Below are positions 1 to 5,245 of a stretch of DNA of 5,245 nucleotides, in pieces. Within the stretch, counting starts at the first letter, position 1. Every line of letters starts with the position of its first letter. A program made the position numbers and the translations under genes. The stretch is from Actinomycetes bacterium (GTDB lineage Bacteria; Actinomycetota; Acidimicrobiia; Acidimicrobiales; Microtrichaceae). The notes below the pieces were generated by a model. The model saw only the letters and a list, made by a program, of their open reading frames with translations. It did not search any database and had not been told where the DNA came from. The stretch lies in contig JAEZAI010000416.1 in the NCBI GenBank assembly GCA_023427825.1, forward strand, positions 1 to 5,245. The letters run 5' to 3'.

Positions 1-138
1 CACCCGGTAGCGGATCCAGCGGAACCCGTTCTTGAGGGTCACCCTGCCCCTCGTCCCCCTGGGGACGCCCGGCAGGTCCTCGGCGGCGACCACCTTGGCG
101 CGGACCTTCAGCTCGTCGGTGTCAGTCGTGCTGGCCAT
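1..138 (-). CDS. Conserved hypothetical small protein, N-terminal part only
   Basis: An ATG at 138-136 opens a frame that stays open to the left edge, giving 46 codons; the rest lies outside the window. The peptide begins MASTTDTDELKVRAKVVAAE and continues with a DLPGVP stretch, a Gly/Arg-rich turn and an NGFRWIRYRV segment. The pattern of short beta strands and Gly/Pro turns suggests a small beta-barrel-like fold, and I recall similar short uncharacterised proteins in actinobacteria, but I cannot name a family or function. The start overlaps the last 17 nt of the upstream SDR gene in another frame, which suggests translational coupling within the same transcript. I chose this ATG because it is the only start near the head of the frame and the residues after it look protein-like. 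No signal peptide or membrane segment is visible in the part seen. Confidence 0.6.
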   Translation of the reverse strand, partial: MASTTDTDELKVRAKVVAAEDLPGVPRGTRGRVTLKNGFRWIRYRV

Positions 139-1000
139 CGGGCGACACGGTACCCGCTCCCCCGTCCACGGACCGCAGCCGGACCCCCAGCGCCCGCCGG
201 CGCTCCCCGACCAGGCGCGGGTCCCGGGGACGGGCCGGGACGTGGTCGGCGGCCGATGCCGCGACGATCGTCGCCGGGTCGAGGCCGAGGTGGGCGGCCA
301 GGCGCCGCCCCAGCTCCAGCCGGGACAGGTGCTCGGGGCCCGGCAGGTGCCACACGCCCGCCCGCTCGTCCCGGTCCAGGGCGACCAGCGCCCACAGCTC
401 CGCCGCCAGGTCGTCGGCCCGGATCGGCTGGCGGAGCTCGTCGTGGAACAGCCGCACCTCCCGACCGGCACGGAGCCCGTCCACCAGCGCGGCGGTGGCG
501 CGGTCCGGCGGATCGGTCGACACGACGAGCGACGTCCTGGTCGTGCAGACGTCGGGCACCGCAGCCCGCGCCGCCTGCTCGGCCAGCAGCTTCCACCGGC
601 CGTAGTCGGTGATCGGGTCGGCCGGATCGTCCTCGGCGTAGGGCGGGCGGTCGCCGGCGAACACCACGTCGGTCGACAGATGGACGAGCGACGCGCCGAC
701 CTCCTGGGCCGCCCGGGCCACGGCCGCGGTGGCGTCGACGATCGCCGCCCGGTCCGACTGGACGTACGCGGTGTGCACCACCACATCGGGACGCACCGCC
801 AGGAGCAGGTCGCAGGTGGCGGAGGAGTCGGTCAGGTCGAGCCGGTGGACCTCGGCCGCCGATCGCACGTCCGAGGGGACCGGCCGGCGGTGCTCGGTCA
901 CGTGCAGGTCCACGTCGCCGGGAGCCGTGCGGGCGAGCCAGCCGGCGACGTTGCCCGCGCCACCGGTGACGAGGACCCGGCGCCGAGATCCGCCGCTCAC
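122..1000 (-). CDS. Extended SDR, RmlD-like NAD(P)-dependent sugar-nucleotide reductase/epimerase
   Basis: This 292-residue protein belongs to the NAD-dependent epimerase/dehydratase superfamily and most resembles the RmlD (dTDP-4-dehydrorhamnose reductase) substrate-binding branch, whose members usually have about 280-300 residues. The N-terminal Rossmann motif is VTGGAGNVAG (11-20), followed by a DLTD motif (55-58) that normally contacts the adenine. The catalytic set is STD at 109-111 plus YxxxK at Tyr133-Lys137. The third dinucleotide-binding glycine is shifted: Ala19 sits where TGxxGxxG has Gly, and Gly20 follows. The C-terminal part, with an RQPIRADDLA segment (190-199) and a WHLPGPEHLS segment (217-226), matches the usual substrate-binding lobe. 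The start is GTG, 13 nt after the dehydrogenase stop, and no better start exists nearby. A soluble cytoplasmic enzyme is expected. The substrate is unknown, and no other rhamnose-pathway genes are visible, so rmlD is not assigned. Confidence 0.85.
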   Translation of the reverse strand: MSGGSRRRVLVTGGAGNVAGWLARTAPGDVDLHVTEHRRPVPSDVRSAAEVHRLDLTDSSATCDLLLAVRPDVVVHTAYVQSDRAAIVDATAAVARAAQEVGASLVHLSTDVVFAGDRPPYAEDDPADPITDYGRWKLLAEQAARAAVPDVCTTRTSLVVSTDPPDRATAALVDGLRAGREVRLFHDELRQPIRADDLAAELWALVALDRDERAGVWHLPGPEHLSRLELGRRLAAHLGLDPATIVAASAADHVPARPRDPRLVGERRRALGVRLRSVDGGAGTVSPDGQHD

Positions 1001-1013
1001 GGGACGGGCCCGT

Positions 1014-2177
1014 TCAGGCGGACACCCGGCGGGTCTCCGCCCTGGTGAGCCCCTGCTCCGCGGCGCCGTCGTGGGGCAGGCCGAGCACGCGCTCGGCGAC
1101 GATGTTGCGCTGCACGTCGCCGGTGCCGCCGCCGATCGTCAGCGCCTGGGCGAACAGGTACCCGTAGTGCCACAGATCGACCGGTCCTCCGAACGGACCC
1201 ACGTCCGCGAGCATGCCGCCGGGGCCGGCCAGGTCCTTGGCGAGCTCCATGATCCGCTGCCCGTGCTCGTCGGCCAGGATCTTGCGGACCGACGCCTCGG
1301 GGCCCGGCTGGCGGCCGGCGATCGCGGCGGTCACGGTCCGCAGACGGATCAGGCGGAGGATCTCGGACTCGATGTGCAGCTGCGCCGCTCGCTGGCGGTC
1401 GACGGCGTCGTCCAGCCGGCCGTTCGAGCGGATCACGTCGAGCAGGTCCTCGGCGCCAGGGCCCATGCCCCACAGCGCACCGCCCGACGACAGCGACACG
1501 CGCTCGTTCGCAAGCGTGACCTTGGCCAGGCGCCAGCCGTCGTTCACCTCCCCCACCAGCAGCTCGTGGGGGATGCGCACGTCGGTCAGGAACACCTCGT
1601 TGAAGTTGTGGTGCCCGGTCATCTCGACGATCGGTCGGATCTCGATGCCCGGCAGGTCCATGGGACAGATGAAGTACGAGATGCCCCGCTGCTTCGGGGC
1701 GTCGGGGTCGGTGCGGGCGATGAGGATGCCGTAGCGGGAGAGGTGCCCGAGCGAGGTCCAGATCTTCTGGCCGTTCACCACCCACTCGTCGCCGTCGCGG
1801 ACCGCCCGGGTGCCGAGGGCCGCCAGGTCGGAGCCGGCACCGGGCTCGCTGAACAGCTGGCACCAGACGTCATCGCCCGAGAGCAGGCCGAACAGGTACC
1901 GCTCCTTCTGCTCATCCGTGCCGGCGGCCAGGATCGTCGGGCCGGCCCAACCGATGCCGATCGGGTTGGTCGGCCGCCGCACCTTCGCCCGCCGGAGTTC
2001 GTCGTCGATGATCAGCTGGTGGATGGGATCCGCCTCGAGCCCCCACGGCCGGGGCCAGTGGGGCGCCACGTAGCCCGCCTCGGCCAGCTCCCTGCCCGAG
2101 GGCGACGGATTGGCCTCGAGCCACGCCCGCACCTCGACCCGCCGGGGGTCGTCCTCGGGAGGCAGTTCGAAGTCCAT
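1014..2177 (-). CDS. Acyl-CoA dehydrogenase (FadE-type flavoprotein)
   Basis: This 387-residue FAD enzyme oxidises an acyl-CoA to the trans-2-enoyl-CoA, the first oxidative step of beta-oxidation, and passes electrons to electron-transfer flavoprotein. The N-terminal helical domain covers about residues 1-100 and the middle beta domain about 105-205. The C-terminal helical domain covers about 210-387. Signatures are FSEPGAGSDLA (109-119), NGQKIWTS (135-142), TGHHNFNEVFL (187-197) and GGTGDVQRNIVAERVLGLP (350-368). The position of the usual C-terminal catalytic Glu is a Gly (349/350). A Glu sits at 225 (LANER), the position of the base in isovaleryl-CoA dehydrogenase, so Glu225 is the likely catalytic base. 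From memory it looks closest to the mycobacterial FadE26/FadE30 branch. The start is ATG at 2177; a GTG at 2240 would add 21 Arg/Ala/Trp-rich residues unlike the family and would put the palindrome at 2183-2198 inside the gene. It lies divergent to the acyl-CoA synthetase gene and heads the minus-strand gene set. Confidence 0.93.
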   Translation of the reverse strand: MDFELPPEDDPRRVEVRAWLEANPSPSGRELAEAGYVAPHWPRPWGLEADPIHQLIIDDELRRAKVRRPTNPIGIGWAGPTILAAGTDEQKERYLFGLLSGDDVWCQLFSEPGAGSDLAALGTRAVRDGDEWVVNGQKIWTSLGHLSRYGILIARTDPDAPKQRGISYFICPMDLPGIEIRPIVEMTGHHNFNEVFLTDVRIPHELLVGEVNDGWRLAKVTLANERVSLSSGGALWGMGPGAEDLLDVIRSNGRLDDAVDRQRAAQLHIESEILRLIRLRTVTAAIAGRQPGPEASVRKILADEHGQRIMELAKDLAGPGGMLADVGPFGGPVDLWHYGYLFAQALTIGGGTGDVQRNIVAERVLGLPHDGAAEQGLTRAETRRVSA

Positions 2178-2182
2178 GCCAG

Positions 2183-2198
2183 CGGACGGTACCGTTCG
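2183..2198. promoter_or_regulatory. 16-nt palindrome, candidate regulator-binding operator
   Basis: CGGACGGTACCGTTCG reads as an inverted repeat with seven of eight base pairs matching, around a perfect 10-nt core ACGGTACCGT at 2186-2195. It has no spacer, and its size and symmetry fit operators of TetR-family repressors, which often control fatty-acid and steroid catabolism in actinobacteria. It begins 5 nt upstream of the dehydrogenase ATG, where bound protein would block initiation or cover the transcription start. No regulator gene is visible in the window, so the binding protein is unknown. In GC-rich DNA a short palindrome can arise by chance. Confidence 0.4.
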
Positions 2199-2235
2199 GG
2201 CCCACGGCGCCGCACGGAGGAGCCACCGTCGGCGG

Positions 2236-2248
2236 GCCACGTGGTGGC
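2236..2248. promoter_or_regulatory. Short inverted repeat with CACGTG core
   Basis: GCCACGTGGTGGC contains an 8-nt perfect palindrome CCACGTGG (2237-2244) and can also be read as GCCAC-gtg-GTGGC. It sits about 30 nt upstream of the synthetase start, where it could be a second regulator site or part of the 5' leader of that gene. Such GC-rich palindromes are frequent by chance, so this is weak. Confidence 0.15.
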
Positions 2249-2264
2249 ACAGGAACTCGAACCC

Positions 2265-2271
2265 AAGGGGG
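2265..2271 (+). promoter_or_regulatory. Ribosome binding site for the acyl-CoA synthetase
   Basis: AAGGGGG is a purine-rich Shine-Dalgarno-like run ending 7 nt before the ATG at 2279. It supports that codon as the start of the synthetase. Confidence 0.55.
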
Positions 2272-2278
2272 CCCGTCG

Positions 2279-3907
2279 ATGGCCGGATGGAACTTCGCCG
2301 AGCTGTGGGAGGCGATCGCGGACAAGTTCCCCGACGCCCAGGCGCAGGTGCAGGGCGACCGTCGCTACAGCTGGACGGAGTTCGACTCCCGGGCCGACGG
2401 GCTGGCGCACCACCTGATCGAGGGCGGTGCCGTCCACCAGGACAAGGTGGCGCTCTACCTCTACAACTGCCCTGAGTACATGGAGGGCTGCTACGCGGCC
2501 TTCAAGGCAGGGCTCGTCCCGGTGAACACCAACTACCGGTACCTGGACGACGAGCTCGTGTACCTGTGGGACAACGCGGATGCGGTGGCAGTGGTCTTCC
2601 ACGGCACGTTCGCCGACCGGGTGGCGGCGGTGAAGGACCGCCTGCCCGGGGTCCGGCACTGGGTCTGGGTGGACGACGGCTCCGGCCCGCGTCCCGAGTG
2701 GGCCGACGACTACGAGACCGTGGCCGCCTCCGCGCCCGGCCGTGTCGTGCCCGAGTGGGGCCGCAGCGGCGACGACGTCGTCATGATCTACACCGGCGGC
2801 ACCACCGGCATGCCCAAGGGCGTCATGTGGCGCCAGGACGACCTCATCGGCGTCACCTGCGCCACCGGCAACGCCAAGCTCGCCCAGGACCCCGACGCCG
2901 TCGGCGGCGTGCAGGCGATCGTGGACGACCTCGCCCAGCCCGGTCCGGCCGGCCTTCCCGCCTGCCCGCTCATGCACGGCACCGGCTGGTTCACCGCCAA
3001 CATCTTCCTCACGCAGGCCGGCTCGGTGGTCACGCTCGTGGACCGGTCACTGGGCTGGAACGAGGTGCTCGAGACGATCGAGCGCGAGCACGTCGGCGCC
3101 CTCACGATCGTGGGCGACGCGTTCGCCAAGCCCATGGTGCGGGCGCTCGACGCCAACCCCGGCAAGTGGGACATCTCGAGCCTGGTGCTGATCGCGTCCT
3201 CCGGCGTCATGTGGTCCGAGCAGTCCAAGGCCGACCTGCTGCGCCACAACCCGGGCATGCTGCTCGTCGACACGTTCTCGTCGTCCGAGGCGATCGGCAT
3301 GGGCAGCTCCGTGTCGGTCGGCGACTCCGCCGAGAAGACGGCGCACTTCGCGCTCGGCGAGGGCTGCAAGGTGTTCGGCGACGACGGCAAGCCGGTCGAA
3401 CCGGGCTCAGGCGAGCGGGGCCGGGTCGCCGTGCCCGGTCGCGTGCCGATCGCCTACTACAAGGACCCTGAGAAGTCGGCGGCCACCTTCATCACCTACG
3501 AGGGCGTCCGCTACTCGATGCCCGGCGACTACGCCACGGTCGAGGCCGACGGGACGATCAACCTGCTCGGGCGCGGTTCGGTGTGCATCAACACCGGCGG
3601 CGAGAAGGTCTTCCCCGAGGAGGTCGAGGAGTCGCTGAAGACGGCGGAGTCCGTGGCGGACGCCGTGGTCGTGGGCGTGCCCGACGAGAAGTTCGGCGAG
3701 GCCATCACCGCCGTCGTGGAGCCCGCCGCCGGCCAGACCGTCGACGAGGCGGCGTTGATCACCCACGTGAAGGGCCATCTCGCCCACTACAAGGCGCCCA
3801 AGCGCGTGCTGACGATCGACACGATCGGTCGCGCCCCCAACGGCAAGGTCGACTACAAGCGGATGAAGCAGTACGCGGCCGATCAGCTCGGGATCACCCT
3901 GGACTGA
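2279..3907 (+). CDS. fadD: Acyl-CoA synthetase (AMP-forming, FadD19-like)
   Basis: This 542-residue member of the ANL superfamily of adenylating enzymes joins a carboxylic acid to CoA through an acyl-adenylate, using ATP, before beta-oxidation. The ATP-binding P-loop is YTGGTTGMPKG (171-181), continued by VMWRQDD. Next are PLMHGTG (230-236), a TFSSSEAIG motif with the conserved Glu337 (332-340), and PGDYA (415-419) with the ribose-contacting Asp417. The hinge and A8 loop follow (GRGSVCINTGGEKVFPEEVE, 431-450), then the C-terminal NGK with catalytic Lys523. Length and the VMWR and PLMHGTG motifs recall mycobacterial FadD19, a steroid side-chain CoA ligase, and related long-chain FadDs. That comparison is from memory, and steroid specificity is not proven. 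The ATG at 2279 has a good Shine-Dalgarno run. No signal peptide or membrane helix is seen. It is divergent from an acyl-CoA dehydrogenase, which would act next in the same pathway. Confidence 0.93.
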   Translation: MAGWNFAELWEAIADKFPDAQAQVQGDRRYSWTEFDSRADGLAHHLIEGGAVHQDKVALYLYNCPEYMEGCYAAFKAGLVPVNTNYRYLDDELVYLWDNADAVAVVFHGTFADRVAAVKDRLPGVRHWVWVDDGSGPRPEWADDYETVAASAPGRVVPEWGRSGDDVVMIYTGGTTGMPKGVMWRQDDLIGVTCATGNAKLAQDPDAVGGVQAIVDDLAQPGPAGLPACPLMHGTGWFTANIFLTQAGSVVTLVDRSLGWNEVLETIEREHVGALTIVGDAFAKPMVRALDANPGKWDISSLVLIASSGVMWSEQSKADLLRHNPGMLLVDTFSSSEAIGMGSSVSVGDSAEKTAHFALGEGCKVFGDDGKPVEPGSGERGRVAVPGRVPIAYYKDPEKSAATFITYEGVRYSMPGDYATVEADGTINLLGRGSVCINTGGEKVFPEEVEESLKTAESVADAVVVGVPDEKFGEAITAVVEPAAGQTVDEAALITHVKGHLAHYKAPKRVLTIDTIGRAPNGKVDYKRMKQYAADQLGITLD

Positions 3908-3928
3908 GGCCTGCAGGGCAGAGCGGGC
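3908..3928. other. Short convergent intergenic gap
   Basis: Only 21 nt separate the stop codons of the synthetase and the convergent PKD-domain gene. It holds an 8-nt palindrome CCTGCAGG (3910-3917) but no GC-rich hairpin followed by a T-run on either strand. Transcripts may therefore end by Rho or read into each other's 3' end. Confidence 0.5.
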
Positions 3929-5245
3929 TCAGGCGGCGGGCGTGACGGCCAGGTCGTCGAATCGGACGACCAGCGGTGCGTTGGTCGTGCTGCTCGACAG
4001 GTAGGTGTTGAAGCCCACCGACCCGGCCACCTGCATGCCGGAGGTCGAGTCGGTGACGCTGGCCGACCAGGCCCCCGGCTCGGCGGCGGAGGCCGCCCAG
4101 ACCTTGGCCCGCACCGTCGTCGGGTTGGTGCCGGTCACCTGGAGCCGGACGCGGAGCTGGGTGCCGGCGGTCGCGGTGACGCCGGCGACCGTGGCCTCGT
4201 TGCGGATCGTCGTCTCCGCACCGGTCGAGTTGGTCCGCACCAGCGACAGCGCCACCTGGCCGTTGGCGAGGATCCGCACCTTGGCCCGGTACTCGCCGAC
4301 TCCGACGACCCGACGGCCGATCGGCGAGACGTAGACGCCGCCGCCGGTGACGGCCTTGTCCGTGCTCATCGTGAACACCATGTCCGTGGCCGAGGACAGC
4401 GCTCCGGCCAGGTACACGTTGCGACCGGCCCCGGCGGTCATCGACACGTTGCCGGTGCCCCCCGACACGCTGAAGCTCGTGGCCGAGCTGGCGGTGGTCC
4501 AGGCGCCACCCACGTCCGCGGTCCCCCATCCCCCGCTGGCCGTTCGGCCGAACGCGTCCTGGGCGAGCACGCCGGTGGGCGGTGGTGCGGTCGGGTTCAC
4601 CTGGCGCGTCGTCGAGGCGGTCGCCCCGTCATCGTCGGTCACCGTCAACGTCACCGTGTAGGTGCCCGCCGCGGCGTAGGTCCGCGACGTCGTCGACCCG
4701 GTGGCGGTCTGGCCGTCACCGAACGACCACGCGTACGACGTGATCGTCCCGTCCATGTCGGTCGACCCCGACGCGTCCACCGAGCACGTCAGGTCGGTGC
4801 ACGACGTGGTGAAGAACGCCGTGGGCGGCGTGTTGGTCGGCGGCGGCGCGGTCGGGCTCACCTGGCGGGTCGTCGACGCCGTGGCTCCGTCGTCGTCGGT
4901 CACCGTCAACGTCACCGTGTAGGTGCCGGCCGCGGCGTAGGTCCGCGACGTCGTCGACCCGGTGGCGGTCTGGCCGTCGCCGAAGGACCACGCGTACGAC
5001 GTGATCGTCCCGTCGGTGTCGGTCGAGCCCGACGCGTTCATCGAGCACGTCAGGTTGGTGCACGACGTGGTGAACGACGCGGTCGGCGGATTGTTGGCCG
5101 GGGGCGTCGTGCCGGCGACGGTGGTGGCCAGGAGGTCGTCGACCAGCAAGGTCACGGGTGCGTTCGTGGCCGAGCTCGACAGGTAGTCCCAGACGCCGAC
5201 GCCGCCACCGGTCTGCAGCCCTGCGGTCGAGTCGGTCGTCTGCAG
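3929..5245 (-). CDS. PKD-domain modular protein, probably secreted, C-terminal part
   Basis: The frame is open from the right edge to the TGA at 3931-3929, so 438 C-terminal residues are visible and the true start is outside. A GTG at 5155 could be called as a start but is not real, because the 30 codons before it encode conserved module sequence. Visible residues 1-42 are the tail of a beta-rich module, 43-50 a Thr/Pro linker, 51-137 and 138-224 two PKD domains, and 225-438 a complete copy of the beta-rich module. Each PKD domain has the diagnostic SFGDG (87-91, 174-178), a [19 protein letters not shown] strand pair and a Cys pair (62/67, 149/154) that could form a disulfide outside the cell. 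The protein is rich in Thr, Ser, Gly and Ala and poor in Lys, as in secreted actinobacterial adhesins or glycan-active enzymes. No LPXTG motif or C-terminal membrane helix is present, so it may be released. No catalytic domain is visible, so its function is unknown. Confidence 0.9.
   Translation of the reverse strand: MQTTDSTAGLQTGGGVGVWDYLSSSATNAPVTLLVDDLLATTVAGTTPPANNPPTASFTTSCTNLTCSMNASGSTDTDGTITSYAWSFGDGQTATGSTTSRTYAAAGTYTVTLTVTDDDGATASTTRQVSPTAPPPTNTPPTAFFTTSCTDLTCSVDASGSTDMDGTITSYAWSFGDGQTATGSTTSRTYAAAGTYTVTLTVTDDDGATASTTRQVNPTAPPPTGVLAQDAFGRTASGGWGTADVGGAWTTASSATSFSVSGGTGNVSMTAGAGRNVYLAGALSSATDMVFTMSTDKAVTGGGVYVSPIGRRVVGVGEYRAKVRILANGQVALSLVRTNSTGAETTIRNEATVAGVTATAGTQLRVRLQVTGTNPTTVRAKVWAASAAEPGAWSASVTDSTSGMQVAGSVGFNTYLSSSTTNAPLVVRFDDLAVTPAA
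3932..4573 (-). other. C-terminal beta-rich module of the PKD protein
   Basis: These 214 residues begin [20 protein letters not shown] after a short GV join and end in DDLAVTPAA. The alternating hydrophobic and polar strands, the Asp-x-Phe-x-Arg-Thr opening and the terminal [10 protein letters not shown] and FDDL motifs look like a jelly-roll, concanavalin/laminin-G-like beta-sandwich of the kind attached to actinobacterial surface proteins. The fold assignment is inference. A glycan- or surface-binding role is possible but unproven. Confidence 0.5.
4574..5095 (-). repeat. Tandem 261-bp repeat encoding two PKD domains
   Basis: Two head-to-tail units, 4574-4834 and 4835-5095, each encode 87 residues. 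A hand comparison gives about 25 mismatches in 261 nt (about 90% identity) and 80 of 87 identical residues. Six of the seven residue changes fall in the first 27 residues of the unit. The longest exact match is 50 nt, 4668-4717 against 4929-4978. This points to an in-frame internal duplication, possibly kept similar by recombination. Confidence 0.92.
5120..5245 (-). repeat. Truncated second copy of the beta-module tail
   Basis: The 42 residues encoded here align without gaps to the C-terminal end of the protein encoded at 3938-4063, with 22 identities by hand count. Shared blocks include TDST, YLSSS followed by TNAP, and DDL. This shows that a second, upstream copy of the beta-rich module continues past the right edge. 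Confidence 0.8.

Larger units (their letters stand above)
2178..2278. promoter_or_regulatory. Divergent intergenic promoter region
   Basis: These 101 nt lie between the divergent starts of the acyl-CoA dehydrogenase (minus) and the acyl-CoA synthetase (plus), so promoters for both should be here. I see no convincing -10/-35 pair, as expected for GC-rich actinobacterial promoters read by eye. Two inverted repeats (2183-2198 and 2236-2248) are listed separately. The role is inferred from gene orientation. Confidence 0.6.

Noticed and set aside
32..1048. A 338-codon plus-strand open frame opposite the SDR
   Set aside because: Low-complexity Arg/Gly/Pro translation with no domain, opposite a gene with clear catalytic motifs.
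997..1863. A 288-codon minus-strand frame overlapping the dehydrogenase
   Set aside because: Same strand but a different frame from the real gene; Arg/Pro-rich with no motif.
729..2417. A 562-codon plus-strand open frame across the SDR, dehydrogenase and synthetase start
   Set aside because: It is antisense to the well-supported dehydrogenase and SDR, has no recognisable motif, and its Arg/Pro/Gly/His-rich composition is typical of a shadow frame in GC-rich DNA.
2012..2977. A 321-codon minus-strand frame opposite the synthetase start
   Set aside because: It runs antisense to the P-loop-containing region of the synthetase and has no family resemblance.
4701..4922. Plus-strand open frames repeated opposite the PKD units (also 4962-5186)
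   Set aside because: They are similar to one another only because they lie antisense to the 261-bp tandem repeat.
4574..5095. Possible CRISPR or other non-coding repeat array
   Set aside because: The repeats are 261 bp, contiguous and in frame with a PKD coding sequence, with no short repeat-spacer pattern.
5240..5245. CTGCAG at the window edge, also at 5213-5218 and 3911-3916
   Set aside because: These are short restriction-type palindromes expected by chance, with no other sign of a junction or element end.

Overview
The window looks like chromosomal DNA of a high-GC actinobacterium. By eye the GC content is near 70%, codon third positions are strongly G/C, and GTG starts are used. The lipid genes are of the FadE/FadD type common in mycobacteria, rhodococci and Acidimicrobiia. 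No rRNA, tRNA, insertion sequence, CRISPR array or phage gene was seen, and the class cannot be fixed from sequence alone.

Layout. Positions 1-2177 hold a compact minus-strand gene set, read right to left. It starts with an acyl-CoA dehydrogenase (1014-2177), followed by an extended-SDR/RmlD-like NAD(P)-dependent sugar-nucleotide reductase or epimerase (122-1000), then the first 46 codons of a small conserved hypothetical protein (1-138, running off the left edge). The genes are 13 nt apart and then overlap by 17 nt, so they are probably co-transcribed. A 101-nt divergent intergenic region (2178-2278) separates this set from a plus-strand acyl-CoA synthetase gene of FadD19-like architecture (2279-3907). 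It contains a 16-nt near-perfect palindrome that could be a shared operator. After a 21-nt gap with no obvious terminator comes a convergent minus-strand gene (3929-5245), cut by the right edge. It encodes a probably secreted protein with two tandem PKD domains between two copies of a beta-rich module, the outer one visible only as its last 42 residues.

How the genes fit together. The synthetase activates a carboxylic acid to its CoA thioester, and the dehydrogenase introduces the alpha-beta double bond. A divergent pair under a common operator would make the first two steps of a fatty-acid or steroid-side-chain beta-oxidation route. The substrate is not determined by the sequence. The SDR and the small protein may simply travel with the dehydrogenase. 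The PKD protein is a separate unit with no evident functional tie.

I found no clear new multi-gene system. The points most worth checking are the repeated modular architecture of the PKD protein, the 261-bp tandem duplication inside it, the palindrome in the divergent promoter, and the dehydrogenase's likely use of the alternative catalytic glutamate position.
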